A stretch of 64,000 bases of DNA, from contig NC_081414.1 of NCBI RefSeq assembly GCF_030272615.1, positions 307,561,164 to 307,625,163 on the forward strand, in the 5' to 3' direction. The notes under the pieces are model-generated. The model was given only the letters and a program-made list of their open reading frames with translations, was not told the DNA's origin and did no database searches. Shown one piece after another: positions 1 to 12,420 of the stretch. The DNA is from Cryptomeria japonica. Taxonomy: Eukaryota > Streptophyta > Pinopsida > Cupressales > Cupressaceae. Position 1 is the first letter of the stretch, and each line of letters starts with the position of its first letter. The position numbers and the translations under genes were made by a program.

Positions 1-2280
1 AGATGGTTGAGAAAGAAAGTGGATACAAGCTGAAGTGTTTAAGATCATATTGTGGAGGTGAGTTTACATCAAATGAATTTGAAGACTACTAGGAGAGACA
101 TGGAATCAAAAGACAATATTCAGCCCCTAGGACACCACAACAAAATGGTGTTGTGGAAAGGAAGAACATAACAATCAAGGAGATGGCAAGAACAATGTTG
201 AATGAAGCTAATCTGCCTGATGTATACTGGAAAGAAGTAGTCCATACTATTGTATACACATTAAATAGAGTTCAACTGAGAGTGAACAAAAAATTGACAC
301 CCTATGAACTATGGTATGATAGAAAACCCTCAGTCAAATACTTCAAGGTGTTTGGTAGCAAATGCTTTATCAAAAGAGATGAAGATGGATTGGGAAGCTT
401 TGGTTGAAAAAGTGATGAAGGTATCTTCTTGGGGTACTCAAATCATAGCAAGGCCTATAAATGCTTCAACAAAAGACTGAAGAAGGTGATTGAGAGTGTA
501 CATGTGAGAGTGGATGAAGATTTATATAAAGGAAAAAAGAATAATAAATAAGATTGAAGAATCACATAGTGAAGATGAAGAGCAATCTGAAAGTGAACAT
601 GAAGAAGAAGCACCCAACAAAGCCCCTAATAGACATGTGCAAAGGAATCATCCAGACGATAAAATTATTGGAAACAAAAATGATGGTGTGCAAACTAGAA
701 GGAGAGAAAGGAACACTAAGCAAGTAAATTTCTACCTTATGACATAAATGGAACCTAGGACATATGATGAAGCCAGCAAGAGTAAAAAGTGGTTAAAGGC
801 TATGGAAGAAGAGATACAATAGATAGAAAAGAATAAAACATGGGAATTGGTTCCTATGTAGCTGATAAAAATTTCAGTGGGACCAAATGGGATTACATGA
901 ACAAGATGAATGAAGAAGGCAAAGTGGTAAGGAATAAAGCAAGGCTTGTGTGCAAAGGATATGCTCAGGTTAAAGGAATAGACTTTGAGGAGACATTTGC
1001 ACCAGTTACAAGACTTGAAGCTATAAGGATGTTCTTGGCATTCTCAGCATATAAATGATACAAAGTATATCAAATGGATGTCAATTCTGTATTCGTGAAT
1101 GGCAATCTAGAAGAAGAGTGTACATAGAGCAACCTGAAGACTTTCGGCTGCATGAAGATGACAACTTTGTTTGCAAACTGAAGAAAGCTTTGTATGGTCT
1201 AAAACAGGCACCTAGAGCATGGTATTCTAGGTTGGATAAGTACCTCCATCAACAAGGTTTCAGAAAAGGAAATGTTGACAATAATTTATATATCAAGGTA
1301 GATGGAGATCACATGATCATAGTAGTGGTATATGTAGATGATACATCTTTGGAGGCAACAAAGATGTTCTATGAATTTGTTGATCAGATGCAGTCAAAAT
1401 TTTAAATGTCCATGCTTGGAGAGTTATCATACTTTCTTGGTTTGCAAATATCACAACAGAATAAGGGGATATTCATCTCTCAAACCAAATATGCCAAGGA
1501 CGTGTTAAAAAAATTCAAATGGAGGACAACAAACCAATTAGTACTCCCATGGTGACAGGATGCAAGCTTAGAAAGGACAATGAGTCACCAAATTTAGATC
1601 AGACCTTGTATAGATCCATGATTGATAGTCTATAGTATCTCACAGCTTCAAGGCCTGATATTGTGCAAGCAGTGTGCATGGCAACAAGATTTCAAGTTGC
1701 TCCAAGGCAATCACATGTGAATGTAGTTAGAAGAATCTTCAAGTATTTGTAGGGGACACTTACTTATGGCTTATGGTATCCAAAGAAAGGAGATTTCACT
1801 TTGCAAGCCTATACTGGTGTTGATTGGGCAGGTTGCATCGATGATAGGAAGAGCACCAGTGGTGGAGATTTCTTCCTTGGAGATAGATTGGTTTCGTGGC
1901 ACAACAAGAAGCAGGATTCTATTTCTTTATCCATGACTGAAGCAGAGTATATAGCTGCTGCCACATGTTGTTCACAAATTTTGTGGATGAAATAGACCTT
2001 AAAGGACATTCAGGTATCATTTTCAAGTCCTATTGGTATTATGTGTGACAACTCAAGTGCCATTAACATATCCAAGAACCCAGTTATGCACTCAAGGACA
2101 AAACATATAGAAATTAAGTATCATTTTCTCGGGGAGAAGGTTGCAAAGAAGGAGGTAAAGGTTGAATATGTTCTCACAAGTGAGCAGGTTGCTGACATTT
2201 TTACAAAGCCTCTTCCAAAGGACACATTTAAGTATCTAAGATTCAAGTTGGGTGTTGTTCCACCTTCCTTCAACACTTAA
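1..2280 (+). pseudogene. Ty1/copia pol remnant (element 1): integrase core, RT, RNase H
   Basis: The window opens inside a copia polyprotein. Bases 3-740 give the end of the integrase core: GGEFTSNEFEDY, then APRTPQQNGVVERKN with its catalytic Glu. The second catalytic Asp, expected in the LRSDRGGEF context of element 2, reads Tyr here. Reverse transcriptase covers about 840-1500, with the [15 protein letters not shown] block and YVDD at 1331-1342. RNase H covers about 1800-2280 and ends in the usual ADIFTKPLP block. Frames break repeatedly and stops interrupt it, for example TAG at 820-822, near 1632, near 1750 and near 1993. Element 2 has a Gln codon at two of these places. This is a dead copy, related to but clearly diverged from element 2. 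The 5' half lies outside the window. Confidence 0.93.
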
Positions 2281-2592
2281 ACATATTGTTGGGGTGTTCA
2301 GGGGGAGCATACTTTTTTTACTTTTCATCCTTGAACCTCATGTTTGTCTCAGGGGGAGTTCTGAAATTTTTATGAGCAATATTAACATTGCTTCTTATAT
2401 TGTAATAATGGTTCATCTAGCGGACTCTACAGAAAACATCGATTGACAGGCATTGTCCAGGCTGAACGTCTACAAGGGGAGAAGGTGTGTACAAGTTTTA
2501 TGGAACATGGTGTGCAGGTCCCTTTGCCATTGTTGTCAAAGGGGGAGAATGAGATGTCTGTGTGTGTTGACGTCAATGCCAAAGGGGGAGAT
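2281..2592 (+). other. Element 1 3' untranslated region with repeated polypurine tracts
   Basis: Between the end of RNase H and the LTR lie five purine runs built on GGGGAG: near 2302, 2351, 2475, 2541 and 2583. The last, AAAGGGGGAGAT at 2581-2592, directly abuts the LTR start and is the likely plus-strand primer. The others resemble it closely. Element 2 shows the same layout with three runs, so the repetition is a family trait. Confidence 0.7.
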
Positions 2593-4714
2593 TGTTCGCA
2601 TTATTATCATTGATGTCAACAACTGTTGCAAGAATTCCTTGAGGATGTAAAGGAACACATGTTTCAGGTTGCAGAAGAGATCAGAATAATACCAATCATT
2701 TTGCTCTACTAAGTTTAGTCTGTGATTGTATCGAGATAACTCGGCCAATGAGCAACTAGGAAAAACATACCAGAATAACTAGGCTAATACCGAGCTGTGT
2801 GGAGGAAGTTGCTATCGACATAAGTCAAGCCGATGTCAGATCGTGTGCAATTTATGTCATATAGGGATAGCTATGCCGACCAGGTGACTGAGGATGTGCA
2901 TTGGGATAGCTGACAAAGGCGGAGTAACAGTTTTGTGTAACACCGATAGATTAAACTAATCCGATGTCAATGTATTGAAATAGCTATTCCGACAAAAGGA
3001 AAATGAAGAATAGACCCCTTGGTAAGATCTTTGGAATAACCTATGCCGATGAGGTCTGTCAACATGGAGATTGTGTTTCGGGATAGCTTATGGTGATAAA
3101 GGTGAGTTGATAGTATGCCATTGAAATGACTTGTTCTGTCATTCCAACATGTTTTTCCTATGCCGATAGTTATGGTCATTTTGATATGTGGCTGTTTGGT
3201 TTGGAGGTTCTTTGATCGGGATAGCCTTTGGCGATATGTGAAATCGAAGGTGAGGATTTCATCAAAGCAACTCATGTCGATGGAAGGAATCAAAGGCATC
3301 ACATGGTCATTGGGATAGGTTGTGAAGGTGGAATAGATGTGAGATGTCTGTCTGGTAGTTAAAGTCATTCTAATAGCATGTGAACAATGAGGCATCAAGA
3401 TAACTATGATGATGAACATTAGGAAAGAGAAATCCGAGAGACAGAATGGATCGACATAAGTTTATTGTCAACCCGATACGTGCAACATGCTCACATAACA
3501 CGAAGGTTAGCCACAACATGAAGTTCAACTGATCTGGGTAGCCCGATGGTCCACAAGGATGTTGATTAGGATTGACAGAGTGACTTGGACAAAGAATATG
3601 AAGACGTGTCACTCCTTGGTGGATGGAACAAATCAAATTTCCAGAGTTAGTACATTTGATGGAGGTAGGTGTCGATCTTGTCTGGGTAGGTCAAAAAAGG
3701 ATGAAGAAGACATTAATGGAAAACCTGTTGTAGTCGGTTGATGGGCTTGAGGTGATTGACAGAGGTAGGATTAGATTTGTTGGATAGATCATGCTTACTA
3801 AAATTGGCAATTTAGTACATAGTTGTTCAATGTGGGTGTTCGATCCAAGAAGGGAGATCAAATTTGATTCATGCCAGATCTCTGAGGACAAGAATGAATT
3901 GATTTTTAAATTCCATTTGGAAGAAAAAACATTCTCTAATGCAGAGTTGACTGAGCAAAGCAGTAAATGCAATTGGACTAAGGTAGTTATTCTTGTTGAG
4001 ACAGAGATAGACGTGAATGGCTGAAGTATGGTGAAATGGTGGATGTGATTTGTTGCTAAGAAGAAAAACTGTGTTGTTGCCAAGAAATGTGTAGAGATTG
4101 AGAACGATGAAGTGTTGTTGTGGAAGTGAGGGAGAGGGAGAACAAAGAGAGTTGTGAGCAGTTGCAAAACCAGTAACAGAGAGCAGCAAAGATCAATAAT
4201 TAGAGTGCAGAAGGCATAGACAAGTAGAGGCAGGAAGAAGTTGAGTAAGGACAGAGAGAGCAACATAAGGAAAGCAGAGTTGAACAAGGTACAAAGAGCA
4301 AAGAGAAGAAAGACAAAAGGAATCCAGTAAGGTGCTACAAAATTTCTTTTGTAGCAAGGAATCTAATTTGTAATTGAATCTACTTTCATTGTTATCTCTG
4401 AGTGGGGGGTCAGAGTAGGGGTAGGTGCTCCTTTGAGTAGGTGCTCATAAAAGAAGGGGTTGGTGCTCCTTGGGTTGGTGCCCTAAACATTATAATCAGT
4501 TTTCCTTGTGAGGCTGGATTGGAGTAGTAGACTCCAACAACTATTCTCACCGAGGTTTTTCCCACATTGGGTTTTCCTCGTACATCTGGTGTTATGTGAT
4601 GTGCTCTTGTGTGTGTGTGTTTATGTTTGCATTATATCCGTAAAATCTGCATACTGAACTTAGAGTTTTGAAAAACACTAATTCACCTTTCCCTCTCAAT
4701 GTCCATTTGTGTTC
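2593..4714 (+). mobile_element. 3' LTR of copia element 1 (about 2.1 kb)
   Basis: It begins TGTTCGCATTATTATC right after the polypurine tract. The final 300 bases (4440-4714) align by eye with the end of the element 2 LTRs: a GGTTGGTGCCCTAAA block, a TGTGAGGCTGGATTGGAG block, a CACCGAGGTTTTTCCCA block and a terminal region ending TGTGTTC. The last bases before 4715 are degraded, so the expected CA end is not exact. The U3 part is unlike element 2 and carries its own motif array. A 198-codon opposite-strand reading frame at 3691-4287 lies inside this LTR and looks like a by-product of purine-rich sequence. Confidence 0.75.
2728..3400 (+). repeat. Degenerate GGGATAGC / TGCCGAT motif array in LTR U3
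   Basis: A short bipartite motif, roughly GGGATAGC then a few bases then TGCCGA, recurs in variable form. The clearest units are near 2863, 2903, 2977, 3032, 3081 and 3218. Single half-motifs (GCCGATG, CCGATAG) lie between them. Spacing is irregular, about 40-110 bases. Confidence 0.6.
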
Positions 4715-5320
4715 TTTAGGGCTACTAAAAAATTGGTTCTTATTAAGGGGACTTCAGCAAACCTGGTGTCTACCCATGTGGTGATGACTCACTTAAGAGC
4801 CTATCCCAAGGGAACCATCAATGTAGATCCACATCACCAAGCAGTCATAGTTTTCACTCGACTTTTCAATTTATATAGCGAGCTGAAGAAATACAGCTTG
4901 GGTCGTTCCCTCACACTTGGCCTTAATGGCTTCTTGGGAGGCATGCCCTCTAAATGGGTAATAACAAAAATAAAATGAAAGTGAGTAGTTTTTTTGACCA
5001 CTCAATTAAAGGGAAAGCATATACCTATCACTTTTTGCAAGCACATAAGATAATTGTTCTTTTTGCAACTAGATTAAGCTATGTGCAACTACTTTATGAA
5101 AACACAAGATTGTATGCAACTTTGCATGTTGTTAATTAACCCCCTAATTAAACTATGTTAAACAAAAATGATTAAATTACAAACCTTCCTAATTAAACTA
5201 GATTCCTAAATGCAATTTAAAATCCTACAAAAGTATTTTATCTTGGACATTCGTAAATATTAGCAATAAAAGTTAGATGAAAAATCACGAGATAGACTAC
5301 TTTATGACAAATGAGCTAAA
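4715..5320. other. Spacer; one unrecognised short ORF
   Basis: An 89-codon plus-strand frame runs 4709-4978 and begins inside the end of the LTR. Its product includes FTRLFNLYSELKKYSLG. I do not recognise the family. It has no convincing context and could be a fragment of a captured gene or chance. The remainder is A+T-rich with no coding signal. Confidence 0.2.
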
Positions 5321-5324
5321 ATAG

Positions 5325-5640
5325 AGGTTAAATGCGCTACAAAATACCCTAAATGTGTTGAACTGCGTAATGAATGTACTATAGAAAATGATGAATGCAC
5401 TAAATTGTGTTGCAAATGCGCTACAAAATGCTAAAATGGCGCTACACAATGCAATGAATGTGCTACAAAATATTCTAAATGTGCTAGAAGGATAGACAAA
5501 AGCACTAAACTACAGATTTTTCTGAAAAGTCAATTTTTGTTGCCATTCTGAGAAAATTTTGTTTCTGTTACAAATGCGCTAGACTAGAAAACAAAAGAGC
5601 CAGAACGACTGTTTATGCCTGTATGCACTAAAACTCAAAA
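5325..5640 (+). repeat. Array of AATGCGCTACAAAAT-like units
   Basis: About ten variants of AATG(CG/TG/CA)CTA followed by A-rich sequence occur in 315 bases. Units with CG are near 5330, 5416, 5444 and 5572. TG variants are near 5458 and 5480. CA variants are near 5394, 5514 and 5625. The CG/TG/CA series is what deamination of a methylated CpG in a common ancestor unit would give. Confidence 0.55.
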
Positions 5641-8600
5641 GAAATGTTAAAAATGAGGCTAGGCCCCATGGTGGGCGCAAAAAATGTGGAGTGGAAATCT
5701 AACTGTAAGACTAATAACTAAGCTACCACAAGACTTGAAAATCGTACAAAGTAACCAAATCACCAATGAAACAAGTTAAATAAGTAAACTAAAGAGTAAA
5801 CCTTCATGTATGTCCCATTGTGTCCTATCAACCTTGATCTTGCTATTAAGATTGCTCTCAAAATGCATTGAATTTGCTTCAAGATGACAAAGAGCTTAAT
5901 GGACTATGTGGTATTGAAACTGCAATGGAGTGCAACTACAATGCAATTAGAATGGAGGTAATGATGATAATTTGAATGAATTGGATAGAGCTAATATGCT
6001 AAATGTTGCTATGCTAAGCCAAAGGCACACTTTTAGATTGCTTTGTTTGCTGGAATGTTGAAATGCTTGAATTCTCTAATGGTGACCAGTCTCAAATGTT
6101 GGAAAAAGACATCCTTTTATAGATTTTGCAAGGCTGAAATCCAAGGTGGCAAAGATCAATGGTTGAGAGCGAATCTTGAGAGAATGAATGGCTGGAAATA
6201 ATTGGTTGAGATGTGAGAGATAAAGGAGGAAGATGTTCCTCCTACGATGACAAGGTGGAGGACAAGGTGGAAATAGATTACACATGGCATCATGCTCACC
6301 TTGACCAAGGAAGAAGACTCCAAAGATATAGGATAGTTGGAGAGAATATAGGTTTCCCAAGACATGAAGGAGTCAACAATCTAGGGAGGTTTGAGAAGAT
6401 TTATGCTTCCAGGACAAGTGGACAATGAGTCACTTTGACCAAGTTGATGAGGACAAAACCACCCTCTAGGATGTAGGGATGTGAGTCAGAATATAGGGAA
6501 TGGGAGGACACATAAGTCTCCTCATCCTATTGACTAGGGATGATGTTGAGAATAATTGAAGAATTAAATATTAAAAATATTTAATTTGTTTAGCCACACG
6601 ATGATGAGGTGCCATGATGATGTGGAAGATGAGATGGAGGAATTATGTAGAATTTAGCATTGAAGACTTAGGTTAGATGATTAATTAAACAATTTAGGAT
6701 TATTTAATCAAGATAGACTTTAGAAGAATTGTGATGAATTTTAATTAATTGGTTTAGAGGAAGAGGACAAATGAACTGAATAAATAAATTATTTAATTTA
6801 TTTAGTGATAGAGGAATGAAACAATTAAATAAATAATTAATAATTATTTAATTATCTCTAGTCATTTTTAGGTGTATACAATTTGCATAGCTCTTATGCA
6901 ACTACAAATCAAGATAGAAATCATAAATTTGAATGTTACCATAAAATTCCTCCACAAAATCCAAGCCAGACCAATGTTGGGTGCAAGCTAAAGCATATAA
7001 CAAATAAGAAAACATATAAAAGAATTTATTTAATCTAAATTGAGTTATCCTAACATGTAACAGATCACTGATCAAGCTTGCATAATCTCAATATGATTCT
7101 CCTACACAAATAACTTGAACAAAGAAAAGCATCCACTCATCCAAGTTCAATGTGTCTTCATCTCCTCCGAGTGTACGTATCAAGACAACAATGTTTGCAA
7201 TTTCTCCTTTTAGAAAGGATTTGTGAATGGTCTTGGTAATTTAGGTTGTCCTATCCTAGGCATAACAAACCATTCTTTTGCGATCACATTTATGTAATAA
7301 CCCTTTTTGGTATTAAACTCGCATTGGGACAATGTGAAATCTCAATTTGCATATTCCACTCTATTTGGGAGCCGAAAAAAGTTTTGAATTGTAGCTTGAT
7401 CAAGGGTTATAAGGACCCTATTGTCTCGTACCTGAATCTCCTTAGTGTTGGTGTCATATCAATTAATGCATTCTACCACCAATTCCATGCATTGCACACT
7501 GACTGGGAAGGCGGCTACTTCAAGCAACCTACTCTCTGCTAACATTTGTATGATTGGGTGGTGATTGGGGTTTCCTACTCTCTGCCAAAATTTGTTCAAA
7601 TTTATGACCCAATTTTATGTCCCCTATTTCTGCTTTTAAATTTCATCTTTTTCCCCTTCAAATGCAACCCATAACAACAATTCAATTGAAAAACCCCTCT
7701 TATCTTTGATTGCTTTTTCAATTCCGAGTGTAAAAGTTCATAGTCAACATGTCTCTACAACAATGGCGACGCTCTTGGTTGTCTATTGTGCTCTAATCTC
7801 TTTTCTTACTTCTCTTCTTGGCATAATAAATCTTTCGACAAAAGATTTTGGGTAAATAAAGAAAGAATTTTGAAATTCAGTCCTAGTGCATTCAATGCTC
7901 CACCCACTGCTTCATTGTGTAATTAATGCTCAATGTCTTCCACTATTTGCGCCATCATGTCACTTTTGCATAGTTCAAAAAGCTTCATCAGCTTTTGCCT
8001 TTTGTTCTAGAATTATCTCACATTTTAGTTTAATTCATTCATGTCTTGAAAGCAAGCGACGACTTACATAATAGTTCATGACACTATGTCGAGGACCGAC
8101 CTTGATTTTTGAACCCTTCTTCGAACCTGAAACACGCAATAAATCACTTTGAAAAGACTCGGGTTTCAACCATGGTTTTAGAACTTGGCCTTTGTAATCT
8201 TGAAACTTCACTCCTTTTATGTGTTTTAGTGCTAAATGAGCGATTGGGTTTAGATGTGGTTCGAAACCATTCTCGAGATTTGGCATCTAACTTTGAATTT
8301 TAAGACTTGACTAACTTGAATCAAGGCTTCAAAGATAGAAAAAAATTAGTTCAAGATCCCACGTTGGACTCTGGCAAGGAAGATGGAACTTATAACTTAG
8401 TGACAAAGAAAGTATCAAGGACAAACATGACTTCTTGAATTTAGAACCAAAGACGGATAGAAAAAGTTAAAGGGCACAGATGTTCAGACAAACTTTGAAA
8501 AAAGGTGAATGCCAAAGAAGGTGTTAGAGCCCGACAAAGTGAATGGAACTCGATCAAAAATCAACATGCCTCGAGAAAAAGGAAATAAGGACTAAGACCG

Positions 8601-9390
8601 GTTCAAGATAACTTGCTATACTCTATCGGGTGTTCTATAACTTACACAAAAACTTGACAAGCTCATAAAATGACACTAACAAAATTTCACCCTAACTTAT
8701 AAAATGAAGGGTAAGACCAAAATTAATGGGAAGAGTGAAATTCAGGCAATAGATCACCATAGCAAGTTATTGCTTAGTGACTCGAAAAATCAAACATTTA
8801 CTTGGACATTTCATTATGGAACAAATACATATTGATTACTATGGAAGGGAACATTTTGTTACACGTGTTATAGTTGGTATATACTGATGTAATGCCTCAT
8901 TAAATTATTCTTCCTACATGTTAAAACTTGGTTTTAAACCAAAAGCAATTCATACATTTATAAAATTATTCACAACTCTATTGAAGATGAAACTTTGGCA
9001 AAATAGTATCAATGAGATTCTTACAATTAATTGGACAAAAAAAAACAAAATGTACCATATTGACTACAAAAGAATACTAATTAGAGCAAGAGATTCAGTA
9101 GTTGAGTATTTTCTAAAAGTTGTTACATCATTTGTTGATTTAATATCCAATTTTTTTTTATAAAATAGTACTAATAGTAGTGACTTTAAAGTTGTTAGTG
9201 TTAATGATGAGTCATATTTAGATCTTAAAAGCAACAAAGATGCCACATCACAGCATCAATAAAACATGAATTAGTGCATAACTATTTGTCTAACTTTTTT
9301 TGAGGCTTTTTTGGAAACCCCAACAAAAAGCATGTTGTGGCATCATATGTGATGATGTGGCCCTGAAACCTTAGTTATAAGTAGGGGTAT
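5641..9390. other. A+T-rich spacer, no gene recognised
   Basis: I read both strands and found only short frames without family resemblance or codon-like structure. Frames at 6076-6428, 7246-7542 and 8035-8303 on either strand give no motif I can name. Local A+T-rich stretches occur near 6550-6870. The region may hold strongly decayed repeats. Confidence 0.5.
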
Positions 9391-9400
9391 GCCAAATAAG

Positions 9401-9503
9401 CGGCTGTAAAAAAATTGAGAATGATTTTAAATTTCAACTTAGAATATTAAGCGGCTGTAAAAAATTGAGAATGATTTGAAATTTCAACTTAGAATATTAA
9501 GAC
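9401..9503 (+). repeat. Tandem duplication, unit about 51 bp
   Basis: A unit starting CGGCTGTAAAAAA and ending AACTTAGAATATTAAG appears twice, from 9401 and from 9452. The two differ only in the A-run length and one base, so the duplication is recent compared with its surroundings. Confidence 0.85.
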
Positions 9504-10289
9504 CCTCAACTACTGGATCCTCTCCTTTAGAAAGCTTACATATATAAATGAATTTAGACGGGGAATAAGGAGAAAAGAAGAGAAATATAACAATTCATGC
9601 TTATAGAGCTAGAAAATACAGTTTTCGGGTCCATGTACTTTGGCAATTTAGATAGTAAAAATTCAATTTGTGAGTGCGTATGACTCTTGAACAACCGTCC
9701 ATGAGCATTTTGAAAACAGAATAAGATAATTTCTTAACAATATTCACCAACCGCAAGCTGGAGCTCCCCCTCTCTTAAACAAGTAAAAAGAAAACTCCTG
9801 GAACTGGAACTATATCTATCATCCTCTTACAGATCACAGAACCCTGTTCATTGTCTCTAAGTAAAACTGCCTTCTTTTTCATTTGAAATGGCAGACTATA
9901 GTTAGGTTCCATTACCACAGTTTGACCTTTGACATCATCTCGTGCACCCCTTATTAATGTTCCACCACCTCTTGAAGGCTGTTGAAAACTACATCCTTCC
10001 GGCTCAGCTTTTTAATTTAGCGAGTTATAAATAGCCAAATTCAAACTATAAAAGAACAAACACAAATATTATGGAACAGTGTTTAATTACAATATAAACT
10101 TGTAAGTCTTAATCAGCCTGAGATAGAGTGTGATTAAATCTACACATCAACACCACATTTTTCAATAGCCTTTCTATTAACCATCTGTAATCGCATCTTG
10201 CAATACTTGTACTACGTTAGATATTAAACTTTGAAACAATTAATAATGAAAAGTAATGATCAGTCATGGGACCGTCAAATTCACCACCA
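9504..10289. other. Spacer on the internal side of a minus-strand PBS
   Basis: If the PBS at 10290-10301 is real, this would be the 5' leader and internal region of a minus-strand copia element. I see no gag-like sequence. A purine run reading AGAGAGGGGGAGC on the minus strand near 9766-9778 resembles a polypurine tract. Confidence 0.3.
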
Positions 10290-10301
10290 GCTCTGATACC
10301 A
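10290..10301 (-). other. Copia primer-binding site (initiator Met-tRNA type)
   Basis: On the minus strand the bases read TGGTATCAGAGC, identical to the element 2 PBS at 15129-15140 and the common plant copia primer site for initiator tRNA-Met. It is directly preceded on that strand by AATTATAACA, a plausible LTR end at 10302. Confidence 0.75.
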
Positions 10302-11930
10302 TGTTATAATTTGACATACACAGAAGGGAAGGCTGTAAATTTACCAAATATCAAAATTGTCAACAGAGTCATTTGTTAGGCCACTATTTGCAAAGAATCA
10401 AAACTTGTATGTTATGTATAACAGTTTCTCCAACATCGGAAACGGTCAGCAGCCGTTGAAATTTTTCCCGTGCCAGCTAAATCCGTTTCAATGAAAAATT
10501 ACATTCAGTAGATTCAACCTGAAGGATGTTAAAAGAAGTCGTCCTCATCAACTGTTTCTCTGATGATCGTGCTCCAGGATTTTATAACTAGTGTTTGACC
10601 AGTTCTCATTATATTGACCTCCATTTGAAAAGATCAGCGAAGAGGACAACTGAAATGTTTGCACTGTTATATATCAAAACGAAGAATCCATTAAATTGTT
10701 CCTTACTGCCCTTTTATTCTCTCTTTGCGGAATTGGAATTGGAATTGGAAAAGGTCTAGTATGGATAATCTCTCCATCTCCTGCGTGACACCTTTTTTTG
10801 GCTCACAACGAATTTTTTTAAAGAATGCCGTTATGTATGGATTCTGAATGTTTCTTCTAGGGATATATAAATAACACCCAAGGATGAACACCTTTCTTGC
10901 ACTGACCTAGCACCAAAGCATGAATGATTTTCATTTGAGCTTTGAACCAGACCACCTAAAGTACATGAAAGGACAATGGGTTCTAATGAAGCAGCTCTTG
11001 ACAGATCAAAGCGCCACTTGCAGCTCTAACAAACGCTCCAGGTTCACCCGGGGAAGATTAGAGAGAAACACAGGGAGCACCAGCAGCAAGAGAGGAAATT
11101 GTTAGCTCAGAGAAATACCACCTGCATGTATCCAAGTAAATATAAGATCATTACACATCAATTTCAGGAAAACAATTTTTAGTGTAAACATAAACAATAC
11201 TATTATACTGGTTTAAAAACACGTTTGAAAAAGTCGAATCGTTCACATCATAGTGACTTTCTTCTCTCATTCTCTACCTGCTGAAAGGACAATAGTAATT
11301 GCCATTAACATGAGACGATAAATATGATGTGTACCAAATAAATCGTTCTCAAAAAGCCGACAAGAATTTGAAAGTCGCATTTGTATTCATTGGAAAATAG
11401 TGTAGTATAGTATTCTTCGGACATGTTTACTGGAAAAAATAACAAATAAGTAAAATACTACGGCTATTTAGTATTTACTGTTAATAGGAAAAACATATGT
11501 AGGTACATACACTAAACTGATCCATTAGTCATTGGCAAGGAAATTACTCTTACAAAGTTTTGTCCCTACATTTTGTTCCAAAAATTCCATGTGGAACGGG
11601 CCGTTTTAAAAATATGCAATTAAAATAACTTTTACTTTTTGCTGAAAAACTCCTGAATTTTATTACAATCTTGAGTATTTTAAATTTTTTTCTTCACAGG
11701 GTAACTTTTATAGAGTTTGTCTTGGACTGCTTGGAAATGATGCCAAAAAACTAGAACAGAATCTGCCATTTTAACTGTACCCAGAACGTTCTTCAATAGC
11801 CTAGGACTTTGTCAGCAACTTAAAAAACTTTAACAGCAACAGTGCAACTTTATCAATATCAAGAGTGCAACTTTATCAATATCAAGAGTTCAATTTCATC
11901 AATACTCTGCTGTCCGATATCATATTTTAA
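10302..11930 (-). mobile_element. Probable copia LTR, minus strand (outer limit uncertain)
   Basis: The 3' limit is set by the PBS. The 5' limit is inferred: copia RNase H on the same strand ends near 11930 and is followed by a short purine run, so an LTR of about 1.6 kb would fit between them. A TATAAAAT-like sequence on the minus strand near 10580-10590 suits an LTR promoter. No second LTR was found to confirm the limits. On the plus strand, TATATAAATA near 10864 lies upstream of a 61-codon frame at 10920-11105 that I cannot identify. Confidence 0.35.
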
Positions 11931-12420
11931 TACATATTTCCCCTTGACGTTAAATCATTGTATGCAACTTTGTCTTCAAACCTGAATTATTTTCTTTCCT
12001 AGTTTTTTAGCCATGATATCCACCAACTGTTATTCTGGCTTGCAAAACCAAATTTTAACTTTATTCTTTCTTATATAATGGTGCAACAATTCTATGTTTT
12101 ATGTTCTTGCATGAAATACCCGATTTTTACTCAAGTGTATTGCTCCACTGTCAATTACAAAATATTATTTTAGATTTTCTTTGTTCTTCTCCTAGATTAT
12201 CCAAAACTACTCTTAACCAAGTTGTTTGTGTGCATTCTGTTGTTAATGCAACATAATCTATTTCTTCAAACTCCATATAATCAATCCACTTCCTAATGTA
12301 AAACAAGGTTCTGATGTACTATTTCCATCATCTAATGATTTTGTCTAATCTGCATGTATATAACCAACCAACTTTGAATCTTCAAATAAATAATAATGCA
12401 TTACATGGTCATTTGTTCCT
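11930..12420 (-). pseudogene. Ty1/copia RNase H remnant
   Basis: On the minus strand a frame reads DSKLVGYIHAD, SLDDGNSTSE, TLGSGLIIWSLKK, DYVALTTECTQTTWLRVVL, DNLGEEQRKSKIIFC. This follows the order of a copia RNase H: the first catalytic Asp block, the GSG..WSSKK block, the EAEY..L block and the DNQSA region. Several catalytic positions are lost: EAEY has become a variant of DYVA, and the DN following IIFC is broken. Stops and frame changes continue through the last 150 bases. It belongs to a copia lineage different from elements 1 and 2. Confidence 0.75.

Noticed and set aside
3691-4287. 198-codon minus-strand ORF within the element 1 LTR
   Set aside because: The product is Leu/Ser/Phe-rich low complexity, as expected opposite purine-rich sequence. 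It lies wholly in an LTR and matches no family.
10302-10426. A miniature LTR (TRIM-like) suggested by TGTTATA...TATAACA at 125 bases next to a PBS
   Set aside because: No second copy of this 125-base unit occurs on the internal side, and a TATA-like site further out suits a longer LTR better.
10864-11105. A host promoter (TATATAAATA) and small gene
   Set aside because: Only one 61-codon frame without recognised domain follows, and the TATA word is common in A+T-rich DNA.
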